DNA from: Lysobacteraceae bacterium NML93-0399
GTDB lineage: Bacteria; Pseudomonadota; Gammaproteobacteria; Xanthomonadales; Xanthomonadaceae
Assembly (NCBI GenBank): GCA_002307375.1
Contig: NTJI01000005.1
Coordinates: forward strand, 186,001-250,000
Direction of reading: 5' to 3'
Length of the DNA stretch: 64,000 nt
The notes beneath the pieces were generated by a model. The model did no database searches. It was not told the origin of the DNA and saw nothing but the letters and a program-made list of their open reading frames with translations. The translations under genes were made by a program, and so were the position numbers. Shown in pieces: positions 26,102 to 34,424 of the stretch. Within the stretch, counting starts at the first letter, position 1. Every line of letters starts with the position of its first letter.

Positions 26102-27105
26102 ACCAGCGGGTTCTGGTGCTGGGCGGCAGCGGCTACGTCGGCCGCCACGTGGCAGGCGCGTTGGCCAAGGCCGGCGCAGGACCGGTCATCGTCGCGGCAC
26201 GACGCCTGCCCACGTACGCGCTGTCGCCGGGGATCGAAGCCCTGCGTCTGGATGCGACCGACGAGCGCCTGTTGGGGCGCGCGATGGCCGACGTGGACTG
26301 GGTGGTCAACTGCGTGTCCGGCGACAGCACGCGCCTGCACGCCGGCGCGGTCGCGCTGGCACGTGCAGCCAGGCGGGCGCAACGTGCGCCGGGCATCGTG
26401 CATCTGAGTTCCATGGCGGTGTATGGCCAGGCCGAGGGCGTGGTCGACGAGCACGCGCCACTCGATGGCCGGCCGGGCGGCTATGCCGCGGCCAAGCTTG
26501 CGTCGGAGCGAGCCCTGTCGGAATTGCCTCGGCGGGTGATCCTGCGTCCGGGCTGCATCTACGGGCGGGGCAGTCCGCAATGGAGCCTGCGTATCGCCGA
26601 ACTGCTGCGCAGCGGTCGCATCGGTGCACTGGGCGCTGCGGGCCAGGGGCGCTGCAACCTGGTGCACATCGACGACGTGGCGGCCGCGGTCGTCGCGGCC
26701 ATCCGCACTCCCGGCGCTCTGGGCGAACACTTCAACCTCGCGATTGCGGACCCGCCGACCTGGAACGCGTACTTCGCCCTCTACGCGCGCGCGCTGGGCC
26801 TTACGCCTGCCCGGGTTCCGGCGTATCGGCTCTGGCTCGACGCGCATCTGGCCGGGCCGCTGCTCGCGGCCGGGCATGCGCTGGCCCGGCGCGCCGACAC
26901 CACCACGACGGTGCCCAAGCCGATTCCCGCGTCGTTGCTGCGGCTGTGGCGGCAGGCGATCGTGCTCGATTCGCGCAAGGCCGCTGATGTGCTGGGCCTG
27001 CGCGCAACCCCGCTGGAATACGGCGTGGCGGCGAGCGCCGATGCGGCCGACCTGCGCACGCGCGGCGCGCCGGGCCAGGGCTGCGCACCGGGCTGGGATC
27101 AGTAG
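26098..27105 (+). CDS. NAD-dependent epimerase/dehydratase family protein (extended SDR)
   Basis: 335-residue extended short-chain dehydrogenase/reductase. The NAD(P) motif GGSGYVGRHVAG is at residues 9-20, the Ser of the triad in HLSSMAVYG, and YxxxK in GYAAAKLAS. RPGCIYGRGS and NLVHIDDVAAA are standard for sugar-nucleotide epimerases and reductases. It starts at GTG 26098, overlapping the GMC stop (GTGA), and therefore probably works on the same substrate: the GMC enzyme oxidising and this one reducing or epimerising. The last 7 bases overlap the convergent EpsL gene. The substrate is unknown. Confidence 0.86.
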   Translation: MNQRVLVLGGSGYVGRHVAGALAKAGAGPVIVAARRLPTYALSPGIEALRLDATDERLLGRAMADVDWVVNCVSGDSTRLHAGAVALARAARRAQRAPGIVHLSSMAVYGQAEGVVDEHAPLDGRPGGYAAAKLASERALSELPRRVILRPGCIYGRGSPQWSLRIAELLRSGRIGALGAAGQGRCNLVHIDDVAAAVVAAIRTPGALGEHFNLAIADPPTWNAYFALYARALGLTPARVPAYRLWLDAHLAGPLLAAGHALARRADTTTTVPKPIPASLLRLWRQAIVLDSRKAADVLGLRATPLEYGVAASADAADLRTRGAPGQGCAPGWDQ

Positions 27106-28334
27106 CGGCGGTCGGCGGCCTCGGTCGGCATGGCGCGACCGAACCGGATGCGCACCTCCAGTCCGGCCACGTACTTCTCGTAGCGCTGTTCGCGATAGTT
27201 CGAGCTGCGATCGCGGACGTGCACATAGGGGTGCAGGCTCAGCCACGGCAGCGGCGCGTACTGGGCACGCACGAAGGCCGAACGCTGACGGTCGTTGCGC
27301 ACCGGTGTGTCGCTCCGATCGGACTGGCGATCGTCCTGGAACCGGTTGCGGCTCCACTCCAGGCCGGCCTGGACGCCGGTCCTGGCTGTCGGCTGCCAGC
27401 GCAGGCTGCCGCGCACGCCGCTTTCGATCACCGACTCCGGTCCGTAGGAGAACGAATTGATCTGGCGGAACAGTTCGAGATCCGCCGACGTCACGCCACT
27501 GATCGTGCGCTCCATCGACACCAGGCCGGTGACGGCGGACGTGTCGTTGTCCGGGTTGCGCCGGTCGCGACGCCGGCTGTGGCCCAGACGTGCGTTCAGA
27601 CGCGACAGGCCGCTGGCGGCGTAATTCGCGACCGCCTCGACCGTGATCTGGTCGAACGGTTCTTCTCCCACAGGCGTGCCCGTGAATCGGCCGTCGAGGT
27701 ATTCGGCCCGCAGGCCCGCGTTGAACAGGCCCAGGCCGTTATGGCGCAGTTCGGTGGCCAGGCTGTCCTCCTCCAGCGTGAAGCCGGGCAGGCCCACGAG
27801 CGGCGATGCCAGCTCACGGCTGCGGGCGGTGTTCTCCAGGCGCCAGTCCGCGCCGATGTCCAGGTTCAATGCGGCCGTCGCGATGCGCTCGCGCTCCATC
27901 GTCAGCTCGTCGCTCTGGCGATCGGCCAGTGACGCCAGGCGCCGTTCGCGCCGCCAGTCCAGCAGCCCGTCGGTACGCGTTCCCAGCTGCCAGTCGAGCG
28001 CGGCGCCAAGGCGATGATGGCTGTGGTCGAGCTGGCTGAAGTGCTGGAAGTCGTTGCGGCCACCGTGGACGCCAACGCGGAGTGTCTGTTGCCCGAACGT
28101 GTGCTGCAGATCGGCGCCCACGCTTGCGCGCCGGATCGTGTCCGAAAGCGCCGGGTCGCCGGCGATCCGTTCGGCTTCCTCACGATCGGCGAATCCGAAC
28201 ACGTTCGAATCGTGTTCCACGCTGACCGCGGCGAACGGCGAGAACGCGGTCTGCGCGAACGCGGTGGCCGGCATCATGCACAGCAGGGCCAGCAACCGGC
28301 GCGCGCCCCGAGCGGCACGCGCAGGGTTCGGCAT
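27099..28334 (-). CDS. epsL: EpsL-like outer-membrane beta-barrel protein
   Basis: 411-residue protein with a signal peptide (RRLLALLCMMPATAFAQ, ending near residue 28) and a long series of amphipathic beta-strands ending in the aromatic residue of DRRY, as in the EpsL-type outer-membrane proteins of EPS loci. It may form an outer-membrane channel or scaffold for export. The start is uncertain. ATG 28334 places the signal peptide near the N-terminus but has no clear ribosome site. ATG 28466, in frame, has AAAGGA seven bases upstream and would give a 44-residue extension before the signal. The gene converges on the epimerase gene (7-base overlap) and follows the sugar-transferase gene on the same strand. 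Confidence 0.75.
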   Translation of the reverse strand: MPNPARAARGARRLLALLCMMPATAFAQTAFSPFAAVSVEHDSNVFGFADREEAERIAGDPALSDTIRRASVGADLQHTFGQQTLRVGVHGGRNDFQHFSQLDHSHHRLGAALDWQLGTRTDGLLDWRRERRLASLADRQSDELTMERERIATAALNLDIGADWRLENTARSRELASPLVGLPGFTLEEDSLATELRHNGLGLFNAGLRAEYLDGRFTGTPVGEEPFDQITVEAVANYAASGLSRLNARLGHSRRRDRRNPDNDTSAVTGLVSMERTISGVTSADLELFRQINSFSYGPESVIESGVRGSLRWQPTARTGVQAGLEWSRNRFQDDRQSDRSDTPVRNDRQRSAFVRAQYAPLPWLSLHPYVHVRDRSSNYREQRYEKYVAGLEVRIRFGRAMPTEAADRRY

Positions 28335-28558
28335 CGACACGATGCGCTGTGCGCGGTTCGCACTCCCCGGGCGATGGACGTCGACCCCGATGCAGTCCCG
28401 GGGGCTCGCTTCGCGGGCATCTGTGGCAGCTCCGGTCCGAGGCGTTCCGACGACTGCGTTGTGCATGGAGAAATCCTTTCCCGACCGGCGGCCGTGGTGG
28501 CGATAGCCGTGGATCGGCGATCCGCGGCGGTATCCGATGAGACCTGCGCGTCGGCAGG

Positions 28559-29950
28559 TCAGTAGATGTTTCGCGAGAACAACGCGAACGGCGTTTTGAC
28601 GAGGATCTTCATGTCCAGCAGCAGCGACCAGTTGTTGATGTACGCCAGGTCCTGCTCCACGCGCCGCTGCATCTTTTCCAGCGTTTCGGTCTCGCCGCGA
28701 TGCCCGGTGACCTGGGCCAGTCCGGTGATGCCGGGCTTGATGCGGTGGCGGGCCATGTAGGCCAGGATCTTGTCGCAGTAGTAGCGGTTGTGGGTCACCG
28801 CATGCGGGCGCGGGCCCACCAGCGACATCTCCCCGCGCAGCACGTTGAACAGCTGCGGCAGTTCGTCGATGGACGTGCGGCGGATGAAACGCCCGACACC
28901 GGTCACGCGATCGTCGTGCCGCGTGGCCTGTCTGACTTCGCTGTCGTCGTGCACGCGCATCGAGCGGAACTTGAGGATGTGGATGACCTCGCCGTTCCAG
29001 CCATGGCGAGGCTGTCGGAAGAGCACAGGCCCCGGCGAGGACAGCTTGACGGCGATCGCGGTGGCGATCAGCAACGGGCTCAAGGCAAGGACCGCCAGCA
29101 GGGCCACGATCTGGTCGATCACGCCCTTGCTGAAGACCGCGGCCGGGTGCGAGCTGCGTGGCGCTTCGTTGAGATAGATCGCCGGCAACCGCTCGATCTG
29201 TGCGATCGACTGGTTGAGCAGGGGCATGGCGCCGAAGTCGGGTATCCAGACCACGTCGACGCTCATGTCGAGCAGGCCGAGGTAGAGCTGTTCGATGCGC
29301 GCCATTTCCTCCAGCGTCACGGCGATGTAGACCCGGCGCACGCCATGCCGCTCGGTGATCGCGCGCAGGTCCGGCAGGTTGCCCAGGACCGGAAACCGGC
29401 CGTCGCGCGTCTGCTCGTCGAAGGTGGACGCCACCATGCCCACGAGCGGGATGCGGTTGGATGCGTGCAGGCGTTCGGCCAGCTCGTAGGCGCGCACGCT
29501 GCTGCCGACGATGACGGCGGTGCGTTCGCGGCTGAGCTTGCGCGCATGCAGCATGGCGAAGTAGTGCAGCGGCAGGTAGGCAGCCGCCTGGGTCACGAAG
29601 CCGAGCAATGCCCACTGGAGGACGATCTCGCTCGCGAACAGCCCGGCGCTCTGGCTCAGGTGCACGATCACTGCGAGCCCTGCCAGCAGCGTCGACCAGC
29701 CGGCCGCCAGATGCAGCAGCCCCGCCGGGTAGCTGTAGCGCTTGTGATAGACGCGCAGCAGCATGTAGGCCGGCACCGAGCCGAGCACGGTCAGTGCGAG
29801 CAGCAGCCTGTATTCGGCCGGCACTTCGCCGAAACGGTCAATGGCCAGGTAGCAGAGCAGGCCGCTGACCAGGGTGATCCCGCACAGCCATTGGCCCCAG
29901 AACGTCAGCCCATGGCGATTGGTGGCCGGATTCGTACGTGGCGCGATCAT
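28559..29950 (-). CDS. Undecaprenyl-phosphate sugar phosphotransferase (WcaJ/GumD-like)
   Basis: 463-residue enzyme that starts the repeat unit by moving a sugar-1-phosphate, usually glucose-1-phosphate, from UDP-sugar to undecaprenyl phosphate in the inner membrane. Four N-terminal helices (residues 15-130) precede a CoA-binding-like domain (TAVIVGSSVRAYELAERL), a fifth hydrophobic segment (about 270-295), and the catalytic bacterial sugar transferase domain with ILKFRSMRV, RTSIDELPQLFNVL and MSLVGPRPHA. All catalytic residues appear intact. GGAG lies nine bases before ATG 29950. It is divergent from the first Crp/Fnr-type regulator, with 496 bases between. Confidence 0.92.
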   Translation of the reverse strand: MIAPRTNPATNRHGLTFWGQWLCGITLVSGLLCYLAIDRFGEVPAEYRLLLALTVLGSVPAYMLLRVYHKRYSYPAGLLHLAAGWSTLLAGLAVIVHLSQSAGLFASEIVLQWALLGFVTQAAAYLPLHYFAMLHARKLSRERTAVIVGSSVRAYELAERLHASNRIPLVGMVASTFDEQTRDGRFPVLGNLPDLRAITERHGVRRVYIAVTLEEMARIEQLYLGLLDMSVDVVWIPDFGAMPLLNQSIAQIERLPAIYLNEAPRSSHPAAVFSKGVIDQIVALLAVLALSPLLIATAIAVKLSSPGPVLFRQPRHGWNGEVIHILKFRSMRVHDDSEVRQATRHDDRVTGVGRFIRRTSIDELPQLFNVLRGEMSLVGPRPHAVTHNRYYCDKILAYMARHRIKPGITGLAQVTGHRGETETLEKMQRRVEQDLAYINNWSLLLDMKILVKTPFALFSRNIY

Positions 29951-30446
29951 CGGGAGCGTCTCCGTGGCGGATGTGCGGATCTGGACTCAGCAATACGGCG
30001 CGATGTCGGCAGCGCGCAGCCGCAGCGCCGGCGCGCGGCACCGGCCATCGGCCGGCGCCTGTGCGCGGGTGCTCGATGCGGATCCGTGCACCGCCCGCAG
30101 CGCCACGCGTCGACGGCGCGGCGGTTCGGCCCGGTGCGTCGTCCGGAGTGTCGCGACCGGGCCGTCACCTGCCTGGCGTGCGCGCGAGGCGGCGTGGCGG
30201 ACTGCCTTGTCGATCGTGCTTCGCTGCGCGATGGCCATCGGTCTTCTCGGCTGCAGTCGCGGCCGTGACAACGGCGCGCGTGGGATCGGTGGCTACGCTA
30301 GGCCGACGGCTTGACGATGTCGGTACGCCGTCGTACACATGGCCCTCCCCGGGATTCCAACGTTGGATTTCGCGCTTCACGCGGCCTGTCCAGGTCCGTG
30401 CGAAGACGCGAACCGGCCCGGGCGGACCGACACCAGGGGCGGGGCG
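29951..30446. other. 496-base divergent intergenic region
   Basis: It separates the leftward sugar-transferase gene from the rightward regulator. I see no supportable gene in it. It should contain promoters for both directions; one candidate, for the regulator, is at 30311-30339. No clear sigma70 pair was found for the leftward gene. The sequence is GC-rich with several CGGCG/CGCCG-type short inverted repeats. Confidence 0.6.
30311..30339 (+). promoter_or_regulatory. Predicted promoter with overlapping GTAC...GTAC dyad
   Basis: TTGACG (30311-30316), 17 bases, TACACA (30334-30339). Transcription would begin near 30346, after the ATG at 30339, which argues that translation of the regulator starts later (30447 or 30477). 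The dyad GTACG-CCGT-CGTAC overlaps the spacer and -10 box and matches 14 of 17 positions of the repeat at 24276-24292, so autoregulation is possible. Confidence 0.5.
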
Positions 30447-31409
30447 ATGGCGGCAGGCGCGGTGAGAGAAGGTCCGGTGACGGGCAATGACTTGCTCGGC
30501 GAGATCGCGGCCATGATCGGTCCGCCGTTGCTGGCGCAGGTCGAGCGCGTCCGGTTCAAGGCGGGCCACATCCTGCATGACCCCGACGAGGTCATGCCGT
30601 ACGTCTATTTCCCCGTCGACTGCCTGGTGTCGCTGCTCCACGTCATGGAGTCGGGCGATTTCGCCGAGTCGGCGCTGGTCGGCAACGACGGCGTCGTGGG
30701 CGTGGCGCTGGTGATGGGCGGTGAAAGCATGCCGCTGCGGGCGCAGGTGCACATGGGCGGCGACCTGTGGCGGTTGCGCAGCGACGTGCTCAGGCGGTCG
30801 CTGGGCGAGGTGCCGGCCCTGCAACAGGTATTCCTGCGCTATGCACAGAAGCTGCTGACGCAGATGGGGCAGCTGGCGGCCTGCAATCGCCACCACGCAC
30901 TGGACCAGCAGTTCAGCCGGCGCCTGCTGATGAGCCTCGATCGGCTGCCGGGCCAGGAACTGCGGATGACCCACGAGTCCGTCGCGCAGATGCTGGGCGT
31001 GCGCCGCGAGAGCGTGACGCTGGCGGCCAACAAGCTGCACAAGGCCGGGCTGATCCGCTACAGCCGCGGGCTGATCCAGGTACTCGACCGTGGCGGCCTG
31101 GAAGACATGGCCTGCGAGTGCTACGCGATGGTCGGCCGGGAAACCCGCCGCCTGAGCCGGCAACCGGTGGCACGCGGGGTCGTGGGCCCATTTGTGGGAC
31201 CGCGTACCGACGCGCACGCGACGACACGACATGCTGCGGTCCACCCTGATGCCGAGGTAGCCGCGAATGCCGCAGGTAGCGCCCTCGACCGACGCAGCGG
31301 ATGCGACCGGCGTGATCTCCAGTCCGAGCGGCGTCGACACGGCATCGCCATCTCCTTCCCCGACCGACGGCTCGCGCCCGATCGTCGCAAGTCGAACCAC
31401 GAATCCTGA
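30447..31409 (+). CDS. Crp/Fnr family transcriptional regulator 1
   Basis: About 320-residue regulator with an N-terminal cyclic-nucleotide-binding-like beta-roll (residues about 25-130, with YVYFPVDCLVSLL) and a C-terminal winged helix (ELRMTHESVAQMLGVRRESVTLAANKL). Residues needed for cAMP binding are not recognisable, so its ligand is unknown. The tail is Arg-rich with repeated Asp-Arg-Arg. ATG 30447 and GTG 30477 (preceded by GAGAAGG) are both possible starts; 30339 is unlikely because it lies before the predicted transcription start. It is divergent from the EPS sugar-transferase gene and overlaps the next regulator gene by 143 bases, so it probably controls the EPS locus. Confidence 0.85.
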   Translation: MAAGAVREGPVTGNDLLGEIAAMIGPPLLAQVERVRFKAGHILHDPDEVMPYVYFPVDCLVSLLHVMESGDFAESALVGNDGVVGVALVMGGESMPLRAQVHMGGDLWRLRSDVLRRSLGEVPALQQVFLRYAQKLLTQMGQLAACNRHHALDQQFSRRLLMSLDRLPGQELRMTHESVAQMLGVRRESVTLAANKLHKAGLIRYSRGLIQVLDRGGLEDMACECYAMVGRETRRLSRQPVARGVVGPFVGPRTDAHATTRHAAVHPDAEVAANAAGSALDRRSGCDRRDLQSERRRHGIAISFPDRRLAPDRRKSNHES

Positions 31410-32166
31410 CGACTTCCGGGCATCGCGCAACCGGCTGCTGCGCCGGCTGTCGCCCGATCAGCTGCAACGCCTGGGCGAGCACAGCGAAGCGCTGTGGCTG
31501 GCGGCCGGCGAAGCGCTGAGCCATCTCGGCGGGCCGTTGAGCCACGTCTACTTCCCGGTGAACGCAACGATCGCGCTGGTGGCCCAGGCCGATGAAGCGG
31601 CCGGCCTGCAGGTCGCGCTGATCGGGCACGAGGGCGTACTCGCCAGCCCCATTTTCGGCGGCATGCCGGTGTCCGCGCTCAGCGCGCGGGTGCGAACCGC
31701 TGGCTGGACCTGGCGACTGGACGCCGATGCCTTCCAGCACGAAGTGGCGCAGGATGCATGCCTGCGCGGTCTTCTCGACCAGGTGCTCTACGCGCAACTG
31801 GCGGAAGCGTCCCGGATTTCGGCCTGTACCCGGTTCCACAGTCTGCAGGCCCGCTTGGCGCGATGGTTGTTGACGATCGCCGACAGGGCGGACGCCCGCA
31901 CCTTCCCGCTCAGACTACAGGCGATGGCGGACATGCTCGGTGCCCGACGCTCGGACGTGGCCTCAGTGTCCATGCAACTCCAGCAGCGTGGATCGATTCG
32001 CTATCACCAGGGCATCGTCGACATCGTCGACCGGCAGATGCTCGCCCGGGATGCGTGCGGCTGCCATTGCCCTGCGCGTAGCCAGCTGGAGGACGGCGGT
32101 GCGCCTGCGGATGCGCAGGCCGGCCGGGTCGATGCCGACGCCTGCGGTTGCGGCAGCACGATCTGA
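31267..32166 (+). CDS. Crp/Fnr family transcriptional regulator 2
   Basis: 299-residue regulator with the same layout as the gene before it: beta-roll with HVYFPVNATIALVAQ, then LRLQAMADMLGARRSDVASVSMQLQQRG as the DNA-binding helix-turn-helix. The first 50 residues are low complexity (Ser, Thr, Pro, Ala). They are encoded in the bases that also encode the Arg-rich tail of regulator 1, in another frame. GAGG lies eight bases before ATG 31267; GTG 31312 is the only other in-frame start before the domain. The C-terminus has CGCHC and CGCGS Cys clusters, which might bind a metal. The pair may be co-translated and control EPS genes. Confidence 0.83.
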   Translation: MPQVAPSTDAADATGVISSPSGVDTASPSPSPTDGSRPIVASRTTNPDDFRASRNRLLRRLSPDQLQRLGEHSEALWLAAGEALSHLGGPLSHVYFPVNATIALVAQADEAAGLQVALIGHEGVLASPIFGGMPVSALSARVRTAGWTWRLDADAFQHEVAQDACLRGLLDQVLYAQLAEASRISACTRFHSLQARLARWLLTIADRADARTFPLRLQAMADMLGARRSDVASVSMQLQQRGSIRYHQGIVDIVDRQMLARDACGCHCPARSQLEDGGAPADAQAGRVDADACGCGSTI

Positions 32167-32373
32167 CGGGGAGCCGACACCTCGGCACACCGCAGGTGAC
32201 GCATACGCATGCGGTGGTCTCCGGTGCCGACGCGGGCGGTATCGATGCCACGCACTGCCACCCCGCTTCACGCACCCCCTATGCCCGCGCGCTAGGCTAC
32301 GGTCGCGCGCACCGGACGCCGCGCAGGGGGAGCGTCGGTGGTCGCGCAATGCCGTCATCAACGAGACCACGCC

Positions 32374-32949
32374 ATGCATGCCGATTCCCTTGCAGTACAG
32401 CCCGTGCGCCGCGCGCGCGCGTTCCGTTCCCTGGTTCTGCTTGCCGCAGCGAGTTTTTTGTCCGCATGCGCGGCCACCGTGCAACGTCCGGCGGCCGCGC
32501 CGGTCGATCCGGTGGCGATCAACGGCGACGTGCGCCAGGTGGTGCTGGTCGTGGAGGGTAGCGACGCCGCCCGCGCGCAGGACGACTGGGCGGACTTTCG
32601 CGCGTTGTGGAACGACGCGATCCGAACATCCGCATCCGCCGCTGGCCTCCAGGGCAGTGTGCGCGACAGCCGCCCCGCGTCGCTGGATCCGACGGGCGTG
32701 GTCGTGGTGGTACGCGTCGACAGCTACCGCTACGTATCGACCGGCGCACGCTATGGCCTGGGCGTGATGACCGGCAATGCGCACATCAAGGCCAGTGCAC
32801 AGTTCATCGAGGTGCCGGGTGGACGCGTCGCGGCGACGCGGACCTACGACACCACGTCGAGTGCGTGGCAGGGCATCTTCGCGCCGATGACCACCAAGCA
32901 GGTGCAGGCGATCACCGATCAGATCGTCGCCGAAGCGCGCGGCGGCTGA
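32374..32949 (+). CDS. Putative lipoprotein (DUF4410-like)
   Basis: 191-residue exported protein. After a basic start (ARAFR) and a hydrophobic stretch, the lipobox LSAC places the modified Cys near residue 33. The mature part has alternating strands with VVVVVRVDSYRYVSTGARYG and ends with a conserved-looking WQGIFAPMTTKQV, resembling DUF4410 lipoproteins. It probably sits in the outer membrane; no function is known. The earlier in-frame ATG at 32338 is less likely because it lengthens the basic region. It is isolated: 207 bases after the regulators and before a terminator at 33071. Confidence 0.75.
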   Translation: MHADSLAVQPVRRARAFRSLVLLAAASFLSACAATVQRPAAAPVDPVAINGDVRQVVLVVEGSDAARAQDDWADFRALWNDAIRTSASAAGLQGSVRDSRPASLDPTGVVVVVRVDSYRYVSTGARYGLGVMTGNAHIKASAQFIEVPGGRVAATRTYDTTSSAWQGIFAPMTTKQVQAITDQIVAEARGG

Positions 32950-33070
32950 CGCTGCGAGACAAGCCGTTCGTACTTGGAGTGCGCACTTCGATGCCGCTCC
33001 CGCCGCGCGCGGCGGGTCGAGGCGCCGTGGTAATCGCGCAGTGCGAGTCGCAGCGGGGTCCCGACATGCA

Positions 33071-33096
33071 AAGGGCCGCACGGGGCGGCCCTTCTT
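33071..33096. terminator. Bidirectional hairpin terminator
   Basis: GGGCCGC (33073-33079), five-base loop, GCGGCCC (33085-33091), then TTCTTT on the plus strand and AAA on its left, giving Ts on the minus strand. It serves the lipoprotein gene and the convergent YCII-domain gene. Confidence 0.75.
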
Positions 33097-33114
33097 TCCG
33101 TGCCGCGTGCCGGC

Positions 33115-33489
33115 TCAGGCGCCGACGCGTGCCCGCACCTTCGCCACGTCGCGCACCGGTCGCACCTCGATGCTGCCGGTGCGCGCCCACGGAAATTCGC
33201 GGGCGATGCGCAGCGCGTCTTCCTCGCTGTCGGCCTCGATCAGGTTGAACCCCGCGAGCATTTCCTTGGTTTCGGCGAACGGCCCGTCGAAGACCTGCGT
33301 GCGTCCGCCGCGCGTGCGCAATGTCCTGGCCGCGCTGGCCGGCTCGAGCTGCTGGAAACCGAGCAGGGTCCCCTGCGCCTGCAATGCGTCGGCGTGTTCC
33401 AGGCAACCACGCATCATCGTGTCGTACTCGCCTTCGGCCAAGCCGTCGATGAGCGCTTCGTCGGTGTAGATCAACAGCAGGTACTGCAT
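33115..33489 (-). CDS. YCII-related domain protein
   Basis: 124-residue protein of the YciI/DGPF group: MQYLLLIYTDEAL at the N-terminus, GFQQLEPASAARTLRTRGG in the middle and VFDGPFAETKEMLAGFNLIEA, the DGPF motif. Such small ferredoxin-like proteins often sit near ECF sigma factors or act as stress-linked enzymes; the role here is unknown and no sigma factor gene is adjacent. Length is complete and the start at 33489 is the conserved MxYLLL. The DUF3297 gene lies 35 bases upstream on the same strand. Confidence 0.88.
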   Translation of the reverse strand: MQYLLLIYTDEALIDGLAEGEYDTMMRGCLEHADALQAQGTLLGFQQLEPASAARTLRTRGGRTQVFDGPFAETKEMLAGFNLIEADSEEDALRIAREFPWARTGSIEVRPVRDVAKVRARVGA

Positions 33490-33524
33490 CGGGCGTCTCC
33501 GAAAAGACCGGCAGTCGCGCGCGG

Positions 33525-33767
33525 TCAGGCGTCGAGGTGAAAGTACGGCTCCACCGTGCCGCGCAGCTTGACCGTCAGCGGCTGGCCGCGGCGGTCGAGT
33601 GCACGGCCGGCGGCGACACGGATCCAGCCTTCGCTCACGCAGTACTCCTCCACGTCGCGGCGCTCGTTGCCGTTGAAGCGGATGCCGATGCCGCGGTTCA
33701 TCGCAGCCTCGTCGTAGTGCGGGCTGCGCGGGTCGTTGGACAGGCGGTCGGGCGGCGAATCGGTCAT
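33525..33767 (-). CDS. DUF3297 family protein
   Basis: 80-residue conserved protein of unknown function. SNDPRSPHYDEAAMNRGIGIRF and VEEYCVSEGWIRV are typical of DUF3297, and the C-terminal half has LKGTVEPY-like residues (LRGTVEPYFHLDA). It is soluble, without signal peptide or membrane segment. Start at ATG 33767. It lies between the DUF4031 gene and the YCII gene, all on the minus strand, and may be cotranscribed with them. Confidence 0.85.
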   Translation of the reverse strand: MTDSPPDRLSNDPRSPHYDEAAMNRGIGIRFNGNERRDVEEYCVSEGWIRVAAGRALDRRGQPLTVKLRGTVEPYFHLDA

Positions 33768-33826
33768 GGCGTCGAAAGCGATATGGAAACTGCGCGCAGG
33801 ATACCGCCGCTGCGGACGCGCTTCAT

Positions 33827-34111
33827 CTAGGGCGCCTCGCCGCGCCCCTGGCGTCGCGCATGGGCGATCACCGCATGCACTAGCGCGCGGTCGGTATGTC
33901 GCGAAATCGGCATCGCACCCAGCGCGATCGCGCGCTCGCGCATGTCGGCGGTCACGTCGTAGTGCGCGCCGCTTGCCCGGTCCTGGAATGCCCGCCGAGG
34001 AATGCCGAGCAGGGCGGCAAAGGCGTGCAGCTCGTCGAGCGTGTCGGCAAGCAGGTGCGCCCAGCGCTCGCCGCGCCAGGCGTGTACGGCGTCATCGACG
34101 TAGACCGTCAT
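33827..34111 (-). CDS. DUF4031 domain-containing protein
   Basis: 94-residue small soluble protein: MTVYVDDAVHAWRGERWAHLLADT at the N-terminus (given in the family sense; the VYVDD and W residues are the marks) and HYDVTADMRERAIALGA in the second half. This is the DUF4031 pattern; the family is conserved but uncharacterised. Start ATG 34111 begins the domain directly. It heads the minus-strand group DUF4031, DUF3297, YCII. Confidence 0.85.
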   Translation of the reverse strand: MTVYVDDAVHAWRGERWAHLLADTLDELHAFAALLGIPRRAFQDRASGAHYDVTADMRERAIALGAMPISRHTDRALVHAVIAHARRQGRGEAP

Positions 34112-34424
34112 CGCAGGACCTGCACACCGGCATCATCGCCGGACCGCGATCATAGCCGGCCCATGCGGCACGCATGGACCGGGCTGTGCGCCCGACCGTT
34201 CGACTCGATTCCTGTGATACGCATTCGCCCATTCATGTCGGGAAAATCCCGTCTGGAGAATGTCGGCGCGCGCGCGCGCATCACGCCGCAGCCCGGAAAA
34301 ACGCCGTATTTGCAGCGGTTTTTCAACGCCGGTGCGCATGGCCGGTTTGGGGTCGCGTACAGAAATCGTTAAGATGGTCGGTCTGCATTGCATTTACGAG
34401 TTTCTCGAGGAGGGCAGACCCGTC
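34112..34424. promoter_or_regulatory. Intergenic region with predicted promoter at 34347-34375
   Basis: No gene is supportable in these 313 bases. A rightward pair TTGGGG (34347-34352), 17 bases, TAAGAT (34370-34375) predicts a start near 34382, followed by AGGAGG about eleven bases before GTG 34425. This leader arrangement is why the outer-membrane gene is started at 34425 rather than at ATG 34374. Confidence 0.5.

Noticed and set aside
30339-30446. Earlier start (ATG 30339) for Crp/Fnr regulator 1
   Set aside because: It overlaps the predicted -10 box, and the extra residues are not domain-like.
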